Positions 44,322 to 53,192 of a stretch of 64,000 nucleotides of DNA are shown piece after piece (position 1 is the stretch's first letter; every line of letters begins with the position of its first letter). The stretch lies in assembly GCF_904061905.1 (NCBI RefSeq), contig NZ_CAJFCI010000084.1, forward strand, positions 24,781 to 88,780, in the 5' to 3' direction. This stretch comes from Zestomonas carbonaria (GTDB lineage Bacteria > Pseudomonadota > Gammaproteobacteria > Pseudomonadales > Pseudomonadaceae). Under the pieces are notes generated by a model, which ran no database searches, had not been told where the DNA came from, and was given only the letters and a program-made list of their open reading frames with translations. A program made the translations under genes and the position numbers.

Positions 44322-45491
44322 TCACACCATGCTCGGATCGGGCTCCAGCCCCATCAGCTCGCGGCCGAGAATCTGCGCGCAGACGTCGTAATCGGTGTAG
44401 GCGTGGGCGCCGGTCATGTGCGAGTCGCGGAACAGGCGCTGCATCTCGTTGTTCTCGAACCAACTGGTGCCGCCGGCCGCCTCGAACAGGCGATCCACCG
44501 CGGCGATGCACATCTTCACCGCGTAGGCCTGGTTGGTACGCCAGAACGCCAGGGTCTCGCGGCTGGGGTACTCGTGCCGCTCGCCATGTTCGGCGTGGTC
44601 CCGCCAGGTCTTCTCGAGGAAGGCGCGGGCGGCGGCGACCTGGTGGGTGGATTCGGCCAGGCGCATCAGCGCCAGAGTGGCAGTGCCGACGCTGGCTCCG
44701 GTGTAGGCGCGCACGCGGTTCCTGGTCTTTTCCTTGAAGGCCTCCAGCATGCGCTCGGCGATGCCCAGGCCGATGGCGGAGAAGCCGCTGGCGAAGTACG
44801 GGCGATACGGGGTGTAGAAGATCTTGCTATCCGGGTACAGGCCGAAACCGGCGGACTTGCCTTCCATCATGTCCTTGGCCGCCTGGATGCGATGGTTGGG
44901 CACGAAGGCATCCCTGACGATCAGGGTCTTGGTGCCGCTGCCCTTCATCCCGGCGGCGAACCAGTCGTCGCGGATCTCGTAGTCGCGGCGCGGCAACACG
45001 GCGAAGCAGTAGTTCAGGTTGCCTTCGGCATCCTGGCGGCGGCAGCCGAATATGGCCCACTCGGCATGATCGCAACCGCTGCTCCAGCCCATTTCGCCGT
45101 TGAAGATCACGCCGCCCTCGACCTCCTCGACCTTGCCGAAAGGCGCGATGCTGCTGCTCGCGGTGGCATCAGGGTTCTCTCCCCAGACCTCATCCTGCAA
45201 CTGGCTGGAGAACATCGCCAGTTGGTGGCTGTGGGTGCACAGCAGGCTGAACGCCCAGGCGGTGCTGGCACAGGCGCCGGCCAGGGCGACCACGCAGTCG
45301 GCGAATTCCGGCAGGGAGATTTCCATGCCGCCGTACTTGCGGGGCTGGAAGGCACGGTGCATGCCGATGCCCTTGAGCAATGCGATGTTCTCGGCAGGCA
45401 CCATGCGCAGGCGCTCCGCCTCGGCAGCGTTGGCGGCGATGGTCGGCAGGATGGCTTTCAGGTCTTCGAGGAGCGGGTTTGGCTTTTTCAT
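44322..45491 (-). CDS. p-Hydroxyphenylacetate 3-hydroxylase, oxygenase component C2
   Basis: A 389-residue group D flavin monooxygenase with the acyl-CoA-dehydrogenase fold. It uses FMNH2 and O2 to hydroxylate HPA to homoprotocatechuate. The pattern matches A. baumannii C2 (about 422 residues): the flavin pocket around FSLLCTHSHQLAMFS (about 81-95), NGEMGWSSGCDHAEW (131-145), YRPYFASGFSAIGLGIAERMLE and a C-terminal DSHMTGAHAYTDYD. It is not the HpaB type of E. coli. First gene of the oxygenase-reductase operon. A GAAC-type motif lies at 45599-45614. Confidence 0.9.
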   Translation of the reverse strand: MKKPNPLLEDLKAILPTIAANAAEAERLRMVPAENIALLKGIGMHRAFQPRKYGGMEISLPEFADCVVALAGACASTAWAFSLLCTHSHQLAMFSSQLQDEVWGENPDATASSSIAPFGKVEEVEGGVIFNGEMGWSSGCDHAEWAIFGCRRQDAEGNLNYCFAVLPRRDYEIRDDWFAAGMKGSGTKTLIVRDAFVPNHRIQAAKDMMEGKSAGFGLYPDSKIFYTPYRPYFASGFSAIGLGIAERMLEAFKEKTRNRVRAYTGASVGTATLALMRLAESTHQVAAARAFLEKTWRDHAEHGERHEYPSRETLAFWRTNQAYAVKMCIAAVDRLFEAAGGTSWFENNEMQRLFRDSHMTGAHAYTDYDVCAQILGRELMGLEPDPSMV

Positions 45492-45598
45492 GTAGGAGCC
45501 CTGTTTATTGTTAGTAGCCCATGGCGAGCGGCAGACGAGGCTCCAGGCCTCTTCAACGCGCCACCGGAAAGGGAAACCCTGAAGGGTGCAGGCAGATT

Positions 45599-45614
45599 AT
45601 GAACATGTGAACGA
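45599..45614. promoter_or_regulatory. Candidate regulatory motif upstream of HPA hydroxylase
   Basis: ATGAACATGTGAACGA holds two GAAC cores exactly 8 bases apart. CATGTGAAC differs by one base from CATGTTAAC in the hpaG operator at 53134-53142. Located about 110 bases before the oxygenase ATG in the 230-base gap to the MFS gene. Candidate only. Confidence 0.4.
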
Positions 45615-45721
45615 TCATCAAAAATGCACGTTCCAAGCTCTCGCTTGTACTTTCCAGGGCAAGTTCTCGTTTTCTGCGTCAGATCCAGCGGCCAGGAACC
45701 GGACGCCGGCGGGGGTCGCCG

Positions 45722-46930
45722 TTACGCCTGCCCGACCCCGGCAGGCTCGGGCTCCGGAGTCCGGGCCAGGCACAACGCGAGCAGACAACCGATGCCGCAA
45801 GCGCCGACCACCAGGCTCATGGCCAGCGGGCCGGCGTCATGCAGGGCGCTGACCAGCAGGCTGGCGATGGTCCCCAGGCCGAACTGGCAGGAAACCGCCA
45901 GTCCGGCGGCGGCACCGGCCTCCCGGGGATGGAGGGCCAGCAGACTGGCCAGGCTGTTGGTGCCAAGCAGGCCGGTGACGCTGACATAGAGCAGCAGGCA
46001 CACGGCGATGGCCGGCAAACCGCCGAGGCCACTGCCGCCGAGCAGGATCAGGGCCAGCCCGGAAAGGGACGCCACGGCGCCGCCGACTCCCAGCATGAGC
46101 TGCGGGCCGAACCGGGTGACCAGGCGGGCATTGAGCAGGGTCACCAGCATCACGCCAGCGATATTGAGGGCGAACAGCCAGGCATAGGCCTGGGGCGAGA
46201 TGCCGAAATACTCGATGTAGACGAAGGGCGAAGCGGTGATGAAGGCGAACATGCCGCCGAATGACAGCCCCATGCACAGGATGTAGCCCAGCGCCCGTGG
46301 CTGCCGGATGATCCGCCCATAGGCCCGGAATGCGGCGCTTGTCGAGACGCCCCGGGCTTCGACCGGGTGGGTCTCCGGAATCTTCCAGGCCACCAGCAGC
46401 AGGCACAGCCCGGCAAATGCCAGCAGCACGACGAATACCACGCGCCAGCCGGCCAGCAGGATCAGGTAACCGCCCAGCAAGGGAGCGACGAGCGTGGCGA
46501 CCATGGTCACCAGATACATCAGCGACAGCACCCGCGCGGAGTCGCCGAGCGGGAACAGGTCGCGCACTATGGCGCGGGCCAACACCGAGGCGGCAGCCCC
46601 GCCCAGCGACTGCAACAGGCGCCAGGCGATCAGGTGCCCGGCGTCGGTGGCCAGGACGCAGCCCAGGCTGGCCAGCAGGTAGACAGCGATGCCACCCAGT
46701 AGCAGGCCGCGCCGGCCGAAGCGATCGGACAAGGGGCCATAGAGCAGCATGCCCAGGCTGAACCCCGCCAGGAACACGCCGATCGTCGACTGGACCTGTG
46801 CCTCGCTGGCGCCCAGGTCGGCGGCGATCAGCGGCAGGCTGGGCAGATACATGTCGATCGACAACGGCCCGAAAGCCACCAGGGCGGCGAGCAGGACGAT
46901 CAGGCGTCGAGGGTTGGCGACGGTGGACAT
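45722..46930 (-). CDS. Bcr/CflA-family MFS transporter
   Basis: A 402-residue 12-helix MFS protein of the drug-resistance DHA1 class. The diagnostic segment is LVAFGPLSIDMYLPSLPLIAADLGA, followed by the loop GPLSDRFGRRGLLLGG and RLLQSLGGAAASVLARAIVRDLF. It is the Bcr/CflA (bicyclomycin/chloramphenicol) type. It lies between the HPA hydroxylase and the TRAP genes in the same direction, 48 bases after the TRAP large subunit, so it is likely co-transcribed with that set. Export of aromatic acids or intermediates is plausible but unproven. Confidence 0.88.
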   Translation of the reverse strand: MSTVANPRRLIVLLAALVAFGPLSIDMYLPSLPLIAADLGASEAQVQSTIGVFLAGFSLGMLLYGPLSDRFGRRGLLLGGIAVYLLASLGCVLATDAGHLIAWRLLQSLGGAAASVLARAIVRDLFPLGDSARVLSLMYLVTMVATLVAPLLGGYLILLAGWRVVFVVLLAFAGLCLLLVAWKIPETHPVEARGVSTSAAFRAYGRIIRQPRALGYILCMGLSFGGMFAFITASPFVYIEYFGISPQAYAWLFALNIAGVMLVTLLNARLVTRFGPQLMLGVGGAVASLSGLALILLGGSGLGGLPAIAVCLLLYVSVTGLLGTNSLASLLALHPREAGAAAGLAVSCQFGLGTIASLLVSALHDAGPLAMSLVVGACGIGCLLALCLARTPEPEPAGVGQA

Positions 46931-46978
46931 TCGATCTCCAGGGTCATGCGGGCAGCGGGCCTTCCCATGGCCCGTCTT

Positions 46979-48301
46979 CTAGAGACTCAGGAGCCACAGG
47001 CAAAGCCCTGGGAATGCTACCAGCAGGACGATCCGTATCAGGTCGGAACAGAGGAAAGGCACCACGCCACGGGCGATCTCCATCAGCGGCACGTTGCCGG
47101 CAGAGCGCTGGACGATCAGCAGGTTCATGCCCAGGGGTGGCGTCACCAGCCCCACCTCCACCACCATCAGGGCGAGGATGCCGAACCAGACCGACTTGTC
47201 CACTTCGCTCATGCCGAAGAAGTCCAGCCCCATGACCACCGGGTAGAAGATCGGGATGGTCAGCAGGATCATCGCCAGCGAGTCCATCACGATGCCCAGC
47301 AGCAGGTACAGCACCAGGATGGCGATCAGCACCACCATGGGCGCGAGGCCGCTCTCCTGCACCCACTGGGCCAGCTCGTTGGGCATCTGGGTCAGGGCCA
47401 GGCCCGAGTTGAGCAGGTCGGCGCCGAGCAGCACGAAGAAGATCATCGCCGTGGTTTCCGCGGTGCCCAGCAGGCTCGCGCGCATCCCCGCCCAACGCAT
47501 GCCGCCTTGCAGCACGGCGAGGATGCCGCAGGCCGCCGCACCGATGGAGGCCGCCTCGGTGGGGTTGGACCAGCCGCCATAGATGCCGACGATCACCACG
47601 ACGAACACAGCGATCACCGGCAGCACGCTGCCGAGGGCCTTGATGCGCTCGCCCGGGCTGGCCTTCACCTGCTCGTGATCATGGCCACCCTCGCGGGCCG
47701 CCATGATGCGCAGCACCAGCATGTAGCCGACCACGGCGATGAGCCCGGGAACCACCGCCGCGACGAACAGCTTGGCGATGGATTCCTGGGTCAGCACCGC
47801 ATAGATGATCAGCGGAACCGATGGCGGGATCAGGATGCCCAGGGTACCGCCGGCCGCCACCGTGGCGGTGGCCAGGCGGCCGGAATAGTTGTAGCGGCGC
47901 AGCTCGGGCAGGGCCACGTGGCTCATGGTCGCCGCGGTGGCCAGAGAGGAGCCGCAGATGGCGCTGAAGCCGGCGCAGGCACCGACCGCGGACATGCCCA
48001 TGCCGCCCTTCCAATGCCCGATGAAGGCCGCCGCGCAGCGGAAGATGGCCCGCGACAGGCCGCCATGGGTGGCGAACTGGCCCATCAGCACGAACAGCGG
48101 GATCACCGCCAGGTCGTAGTTCGAAAGCCGCGAATAGGCCAGGTTGTTGAGGGTGAACAGCAGCGCCGACAGGTCTCCGTCGTTGACCGCCCAGAAACAG
48201 GCGGCGCCGCCGATCATCATGGTGATGCCGATATGCACGCGCAGCACCAGCAAAGCCATGGTGATACCCAGGGCGATCAGGCCCAGACTCAGACCGCTCA
48301 T
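46979..48301 (-). CDS. TRAP transporter large permease (DctM)
   Basis: A 440-residue 12-helix membrane subunit of a tripartite ATP-independent periplasmic transporter. Motifs include LAVIPLFVLMGQFATHGGLSR, FSAICGSSLATAATMSHVALPE, GTLGILIPPSVPLIIYAVLT and MDSLAMILLTIPIFYPVV. The start at 48301 overlaps the small-permease stop by 4 bases, so translation is coupled. With DctQ and DctP it imports a carboxylate using the sodium gradient. Within an HPA island, HPA or a related aromatic acid is the likely cargo (inference). Confidence 0.93.
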   Translation of the reverse strand: MSGLSLGLIALGITMALLVLRVHIGITMMIGGAACFWAVNDGDLSALLFTLNNLAYSRLSNYDLAVIPLFVLMGQFATHGGLSRAIFRCAAAFIGHWKGGMGMSAVGACAGFSAICGSSLATAATMSHVALPELRRYNYSGRLATATVAAGGTLGILIPPSVPLIIYAVLTQESIAKLFVAAVVPGLIAVVGYMLVLRIMAAREGGHDHEQVKASPGERIKALGSVLPVIAVFVVVIVGIYGGWSNPTEAASIGAAACGILAVLQGGMRWAGMRASLLGTAETTAMIFFVLLGADLLNSGLALTQMPNELAQWVQESGLAPMVVLIAILVLYLLLGIVMDSLAMILLTIPIFYPVVMGLDFFGMSEVDKSVWFGILALMVVEVGLVTPPLGMNLLIVQRSAGNVPLMEIARGVVPFLCSDLIRIVLLVAFPGLCLWLLSL

Positions 48302-48831
48302 GGGCGTCCTCCAGCACGATGGTAGATGTCGACGATCCGCGCCAGCGCGCACAAGGCCATCAGGAGCAGGCTGGGCACCATGCACATCAGCGGTATCCAC
48401 AGCGGGATCGACAGCAGCGTGGAGACGTCGCCGTACTCCATGTTGTCGAGCATCTGCAGGCCGGTGCGCCAGGCCAGCAGCAAGGCGACGAGCAGGCACA
48501 GCAGGTGGGCCAGGGCATCCAGGGCGCGCACCAGCCCGGAGGACAGGCGCATGGTGAAGGCATCCACCTTGATGTGGGTGCCGCGCAGCTCGCAGAGCGG
48601 CAGGAAGGCGGCGATGGCGATGGCGGCGCCGATCTCCATCAGCTCGATGTCCCCCGGTATCGGCGCGGAGAGCAGCTTGCGGCCGATGATCGAGACCAGC
48701 GACATGTTGATCAGCAACAGCATGACCAGACCACCGGCCAGGGCAAAGCCCTGGGCCGGATAGTGGAGAACGCGATACAGGGCGCAGTGCTCCATGGCCA
48801 AGCCGCTTTCATAGGCTAGCGACTCCTGCAT
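48298..48831 (-). CDS. TRAP transporter small permease (DctQ)
   Basis: A 177-residue four-helix protein. The helix pattern GFALAGGLVMLLLINMSLVSIIGRK, then GDIELMEIGAAIAIAAFLPLCELRGTHIKVD is the DctQ signature, which helps assemble the large permease. The start at 48831 is a GAGTC-preceded ATG; MEHCALYR at 48795 is the alternative. Lies 5 bases after the DctP stop and overlaps dctM. Confidence 0.9.
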   Translation of the reverse strand: MQESLAYESGLAMEHCALYRVLHYPAQGFALAGGLVMLLLINMSLVSIIGRKLLSAPIPGDIELMEIGAAIAIAAFLPLCELRGTHIKVDAFTMRLSSGLVRALDALAHLLCLLVALLLAWRTGLQMLDNMEYGDVSTLLSIPLWIPLMCMVPSLLLMALCALARIVDIYHRAGGRP

Positions 48832-48836
48832 GGCGG

Positions 48837-49856
48837 TTACCGCGCTCCGCCGGCCAGCGTGCGCACACCGTCGACCAGCGCCCTGCCATCGAGCCCCTTG
48901 TCGCCGGCTTCCGCGATCCACTGCTCCACCGCGGCGTCCGAGGCCTTGCGCAGCTCGGCGTAGGCATTCGCGTCGATGTCGACCAGGCCTTCGGCCGGAG
49001 TGGCGGCCTGGGCGAGTTCGATGGTCTTGTCGAACGCCGCGGCGAAACGCTCGGAAAGCGCCTTCCCGCTATTGCGCTCGATGATCTCCCGCAGGTCCGC
49101 CGGCAGGCCGTCGAACTTCCGCTGGTTCATCAGCAGGGTCAGCACGGTGTAGCTGAGCGCCGACTGCTCGTTCGAAGTCGTGTTGTGGTAGCGGGTGACT
49201 TCATCCAGCTTGGCCGCCGGCACCACCTCCCAGGCCGCCAGTGCGCCATCGACCACGCCCTTGGAGATGGCCTCGGTCATCTGCGCCGGCGGCATGCTCA
49301 CCGGAGTCGCGCCCAGGACCTCCAGGGTTTTCGCCGCGGTGCGGCTGGAGGCGCGCAGCTTCAGGCCGGACAGGTCGGCCAGGGTGCGCACCGGCCTGCT
49401 GCGGGTGTGCAGGCTGGTACCGCCATCGCCGTGTACCGCCAGCACCTTGTAGTCCTTGAAGTCCTCCCTGGCGTACTGCTCGTAGAAGCTCCAGATGATC
49501 TCGTTGCCTGCCTTGCCGCCATAGGGCAGGACGAAAGGCAGTTCCAGCGCCTCGACGCGGGGGAACTTGCCGGCGGAATAGGCCGGCGCGGTCCAGACGA
49601 TGTCGGCGACGCCATTTCGCGCCATGTCCGCCAGCCTGGCCGGGGTGCCGCCCAGTTGCATCGACGGGTAGATCTGGCATTTCAGGCGGTCGCCGGACTC
49701 CTGGCGAAGCTGCTCGCACCAGGGCTCGATGACGTTGGCCTGTGCGTTGGAAGTGGAAGGCAGGAAGTGGGCGATCTTGAGGGTGGCGGTCTGTGCGTGG
49801 GCCGAGGCAGCACCAGCCAGGGCCGCGCACAAGGCAGCAATTCTCATTGTTTTCAT
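48837..49856 (-). CDS. TRAP transporter solute-binding protein (DctP)
   Basis: A 339-residue periplasmic binding protein. The signal peptide is MKTMRIAALCAALAGAASAHA, followed by TLKIAHFLPSTSNAQANVIEPWCEQL. The conserved arginine that pairs with a substrate carboxylate is expected in the LSGLKLRASSRTAAKTLEVLGATPVSMPPAQM region. The start at 49856 is preferred because the upstream extension is AT-rich intergenic DNA. First gene of the TRAP operon; the promoter region to the right contains the motif shared with hpaG. Confidence 0.93.
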   Translation of the reverse strand: MKTMRIAALCAALAGAASAHAQTATLKIAHFLPSTSNAQANVIEPWCEQLRQESGDRLKCQIYPSMQLGGTPARLADMARNGVADIVWTAPAYSAGKFPRVEALELPFVLPYGGKAGNEIIWSFYEQYAREDFKDYKVLAVHGDGGTSLHTRSRPVRTLADLSGLKLRASSRTAAKTLEVLGATPVSMPPAQMTEAISKGVVDGALAAWEVVPAAKLDEVTRYHNTTSNEQSALSYTVLTLLMNQRKFDGLPADLREIIERNSGKALSERFAAAFDKTIELAQAATPAEGLVDIDANAYAELRKASDAAVEQWIAEAGDKGLDGRALVDGVRTLAGGAR

Positions 49857-50192
49857 CGGTTTAGCTCCGTGTTGTTTTTGTAGCCGGGGCAGACGCGCCA
49901 ACAGGAAGGAAGCGCAACACGTTAATACGTTAAGTTTTTTACGATACCTGTCAACAAAAACGGAAAAAAATAACGACCACGACCAGATGAACGAATATCT
50001 CTTTTTTGTAATTTTTACTTTAATTTCATAAAGATAATAAACAAAAACTCCTTTCATCTCGCTTAGAATTCTCTCGGGAATTTTCTGAAAGAAATATCGT
50101 TAATAGATTAATCATGTTACTAGACTGTGCCGGCCGATCGACCCGACAAGAATCGCGACCGGCAACCAACACAGTCCTAGGAGATAAGAACA
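49857..50192. promoter_or_regulatory. Divergent promoter region of TRAP and porin genes
   Basis: 336 bases, strikingly AT-rich, with no gene. At 49919-49933 ACGTTAATACGTTAA has GTTAA cores 8 bases apart; it matches 12 of 13 bases of the complement of the left hpaG operator half (53109-53121). At 50097-50120 TCGTTAATAGATTAATCATGTTAC holds three such cores at 8-base spacing, in 24 bases. The first is next to the TRAP promoter, the second about 75 bases before the porin ATG. Likely HpaR or HpaA sites. Confidence 0.55.
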
Positions 50193-51452
50193 ATGACCAG
50201 GAATGCATGCACCATTCCCGCATTCACCTGCCTTCTAACCGCCGGCCTGAGCGGCGCGGCCCAGGCCGACTTCATCGGCGACAGCAAAGCCGGCATCGAG
50301 GCACGCAACATGTACCTCAACCGCGACTTCCGCCAGGACGACGCAGCCCGGGCGAAGCTCGAGGAATGGGCGCAAGCCTTTACCGTCCGCTTCGAGTCCG
50401 GCTTCACCGAAGGCACCATCGGCTTCGGCATGGACGCCATCGGCCAGGTCGGTATCAAGCTGGACTCCAGCCCCGACCGCCGTGGTACCGGCCTGCTACC
50501 GTTCGGCACCCGGACCCACGAGCCCGAGGACAACTACAGCGAACTGGGCGTGGCCGCCAAGCTGCGCCTGTCGAAGACCGTCCTCAAGGTCGGGACGCTG
50601 CAGCCGCGACTGCCGGTCGCCCTCTACAACGACAGCCGCCTGCTCTCCTCCACCTACGCCGGCACCTTGCTGACCTCGCAGGAGGTCGAGGGCCTGACCC
50701 TCAACGCCGGGCGCCTGGAGAAGATCAATCTGCGCGATTCGTCGAGCAACGACGAGATGAACTACGGCGGCGTGGAAAGCGCCCACCTCGACCTGGCCGG
50801 CGGCAGCTACGCGGTCAGTCCCGACCTGACGCTGAGCTACTACTACGCGCAGATGGAGGACATCTACCAGCAGCACTACGCAGGCCTGGTGCACAACACC
50901 TCGCTCGGCGATGGCATCAGCCTGAAGACCGACCTGCGCTTCTTCACCACCGACGAGCACGGCGATCACCGCTATCGCAGCGCCGCCAGGGTCGACGGCG
51001 GGCGCATCGACAACCGGTTCTTCAACGGCATGGTCACCCTCGGCATGGGGCCGCACCGCTTCGGGCTCGGCTACCAGAACCTGTCGGGCGACGGCGACTT
51101 CGCCTACCCGGGCCTCGATCCGTACTCGGTGAACCTGGTGACCGTCAACCCGTTCACCAAGGCGGGAACCGACGCCTGGCAAGCACGCTACGACTTCGAC
51201 TTCGTGGCCCTGGGGGTTCCCGGGCTGAGCCTGATGACCCGCTATGTCAGCGGCAAGAACGTGGATACGGCGACGGTCCGGGGCGGGCGGGAATGGGAGC
51301 GTGACACCGACCTCGTGTACGTCTTCCAGGAAGGCTTCCTGAAAGGCTTCAACGTGCGCCTGCGCAACTCCACCTTCCGTTCCGGCGATGGCCTGACCAC
51401 CGACATCGACGAGAACCGGATCATCCTCGGCTACACACTGCCGCTGTTCTAG
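50193..51452 (+). CDS. OprD-family outer-membrane porin
   Basis: A 419-residue OprD/Occ-family porin, an 18-strand substrate-specific channel for small carboxylates. The signal peptide ends at AAQA-DFIGDSKAG. The family segments ARNMYLNRDFR, WAQAFTVRFESGFTEGTIGFGMDAIGQVGIKLDSS in overlapping strands, and LGVAAKLRLSKTVLKVGTLQPRLPV are all present, ending GYTLPLF. The gene is divergent from the TRAP operon and most likely supplies its substrate across the outer membrane. AGGAGA precedes the ATG. Its stop codon overlaps that of hpaA tail-to-tail (CTAG, 51449-51452). Confidence 0.94.
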   Translation: MTRNACTIPAFTCLLTAGLSGAAQADFIGDSKAGIEARNMYLNRDFRQDDAARAKLEEWAQAFTVRFESGFTEGTIGFGMDAIGQVGIKLDSSPDRRGTGLLPFGTRTHEPEDNYSELGVAAKLRLSKTVLKVGTLQPRLPVALYNDSRLLSSTYAGTLLTSQEVEGLTLNAGRLEKINLRDSSSNDEMNYGGVESAHLDLAGGSYAVSPDLTLSYYYAQMEDIYQQHYAGLVHNTSLGDGISLKTDLRFFTTDEHGDHRYRSAARVDGGRIDNRFFNGMVTLGMGPHRFGLGYQNLSGDGDFAYPGLDPYSVNLVTVNPFTKAGTDAWQARYDFDFVALGVPGLSLMTRYVSGKNVDTATVRGGREWERDTDLVYVFQEGFLKGFNVRLRNSTFRSGDGLTTDIDENRIILGYTLPLF

Positions 51453-52384
51453 GCCTTGTCCCGGTCGTCCCCGCCCATGGGGGCGACCGGCTCGCCGTTG
51501 CGTGCTCGATACTCGCCCGGCGTGATCCCGGCATGACGGCTGAAGAAGCGGCTGAAATAGGCCGGGTCCTTGAAGCCGAGCTGGTAGCAGATCTCGTTCA
51601 CCGAGCCACCGGTGAACAACAAGAGGCGCTTGGCCTCCTGCATCAGGCGTTCGAACACCAGGCGCTTGGACGGCATGTCGGCGATGCGCCGGCAGACGTC
51701 GTTGAGGCGCGCCTCGGTGACGCCCAGTTGCCTGGCATACTCGCTCAGCGGCCAGTGTTCCTGGTAATGCGCCTCTATCTGCGCGTTGAAGCGCTGGAAG
51801 ATGTGCATGTCCTCGCGACGCGCCGGCTGCGCGGACAGCGAACGCGCGGACAGGCGCAGCAAACCGATGAAGATCAGTTGCGTCAGCGCAGCCAGGCTCG
51901 GTACCCGGCCGGGGCGCTCTGCGGCGAACTCGCCGCGCAGTTGGTCGAACAACAGGTTCAGGCGCGCCACCTCCTCGCCGTATTCCGCTCCCAACTCACC
52001 GACCGCCACGCACACCGGCGCGATCTGCGCCCCCCGGGCCAGGCCATAGCGCTCTTCGAGCAACGGCCAGACCAGTTGCTGGCGCACGGTCAGCACATGC
52101 CCGTCGCTTTCCGAGTCGGTGACGAACGCATGGGGGACGGTCGGTGGCGTCAGGAAGAACATCGGCCCTTGTTGCAGGTAGCGGCGGTCGTCCAGGTACA
52201 CGCGCACCGTGCCGCTTTTCACGTAGTGCACCTGGAAGAAACGGTCGTGCCGGTGCACCGGCATGTTGCGGCCGAAGAAGTCCGCCAGCTTGCCCAATGC
52301 CTCGTAGTGCACGTCGGAATCGGCGTAGCGCTGGTCGTAGACCTGGCCGATGTTGATATTGGGGATGGGTTGCTGGTCACGCAT
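51449..52384 (-). CDS. hpaA: HpaA, AraC-family activator of HPA genes
   Basis: A 311-residue AraC/XylS regulator. The N-terminal cupin (NMPVHRHDRFFQVHYVKSGTVRVYLDD..., FLTPPTVPHAF, residues about 35-90) would bind the effector. The C-terminal domain has two HTHs at about 210-300 (LSEYARQLGVTEARLNDVCRRI and VNEICYQLGFKDPAYFSRFFSRHAGITPGEYR). In E. coli HpaA is the HPA-responsive activator of the hydroxylase operon. Next to hpaR and divergent from the meta-pathway genes. Confidence 0.88.
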   Translation of the reverse strand: MRDQQPIPNINIGQVYDQRYADSDVHYEALGKLADFFGRNMPVHRHDRFFQVHYVKSGTVRVYLDDRRYLQQGPMFFLTPPTVPHAFVTDSESDGHVLTVRQQLVWPLLEERYGLARGAQIAPVCVAVGELGAEYGEEVARLNLLFDQLRGEFAAERPGRVPSLAALTQLIFIGLLRLSARSLSAQPARREDMHIFQRFNAQIEAHYQEHWPLSEYARQLGVTEARLNDVCRRIADMPSKRLVFERLMQEAKRLLLFTGGSVNEICYQLGFKDPAYFSRFFSRHAGITPGEYRARNGEPVAPMGGDDRDKA

Positions 52385-52488
52385 GGCCGGCTCTCTTCAA
52401 ACGTGTGGCCCGGATTGAAACCGGGCCACGCCAGGCGCCGAAGCCGCTGTTTCCTGCAGCGTGAAGCTTGCCGCCTGCGGCTCGCCGT

Positions 52489-52911
52489 TCAGGGCTTGAT
52501 CTTCTGCAGGTCGTTGAGCAGGTCCAGCAGTTGCTGGAGCTTTTCCTCGCCAAACTGCTCCTGGATCTTCTGGTAGTTGCTCTCCATGCCATCGCTCATG
52601 GACACGAAGCTCTGCTGCCCCTTCTCGGTCAGGCCGACGAATACCCGGCGCTGGTCCTGGGTCGACTTCCAGCGACGCACCACGCCATCGCGCTCCAGGC
52701 GCGCCAGCACGCCGGTCATGCTCGGCTTGAGGATGCACGCCTGCTGCGCCAACTGGTGGCTCTCCATCTCCCCGAACTGCCGCAGGATGCGAATCACCCG
52801 CCACTGCTGCTCGGTCAACCCGTGCTGGTTGAGCAGCGGGCGGAAGAAGCCCATCACGGCCTCGCGCGCCTGCAACAGAGTCAGGGTCAGGGAAGGTCTG
52901 GGGGTCGACAT
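52489..52911 (-). CDS. hpaR: HpaR, MarR-family repressor of the homoprotocatechuate operon
   Basis: A 140-residue MarR protein. The winged helix runs from LTEQQWRVIRILRQFGEMES through HQLAQQACILKPSMTGVLARLERDGVVRRWKSTQDQRRVFVGLT, and long helices at both ends form the dimer interface. The sequence closely fits HpaR/HpcR. It is divergent from hpaG1, and a strong inverted repeat overlaps that promoter. HPA or its products are the usual inducers in E. coli. Confidence 0.92.
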   Translation of the reverse strand: MSTPRPSLTLTLLQAREAVMGFFRPLLNQHGLTEQQWRVIRILRQFGEMESHQLAQQACILKPSMTGVLARLERDGVVRRWKSTQDQRRVFVGLTEKGQQSFVSMSDGMESNYQKIQEQFGEEKLQQLLDLLNDLQKIKP

Positions 52912-53098
52912 GGTGGCTACGGCTCTCGGCAGGAGGTGATGAAGAATTTAATCAATAACCGGCGAGCCGACGCAAATCCGCCTCGAGGAGCGCTCGGCCC
53001 GCGTCATTCCGGGCCGGGCGGCCGGCAATCAGGAGCGATTCCAGACAGATTCGGACAGCTCGAGCAGCCCTGGCCGATTCGGACAGGCGAAACATGGC

Positions 53099-53141
53099 TT
53101 GATCATCATTAACATATTAACTATAAATGTTAGCATGTTAA
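53099..53141 (+). promoter_or_regulatory. hpaG promoter with overlapping HpaR operator
   Basis: A sigma-70-like promoter: -35 TTGATC at 53099-53104, 17-base spacer, -10 TATAAA at 53122-53127. Over it lies an imperfect inverted repeat, TTAACATATTAAC (53109-53121), 7 bases, GTTAGCATGTTAA (53129-53141), 11 of 13 positions complementary. Bound HpaR would cover the -10 box and spacer, fitting repression. Confidence 0.75.
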
Positions 53142-53192
53142 CCACCTGCCTAATCCCAGGAACAATCCCCAGATCTGCTCAGGAGTGAATCA

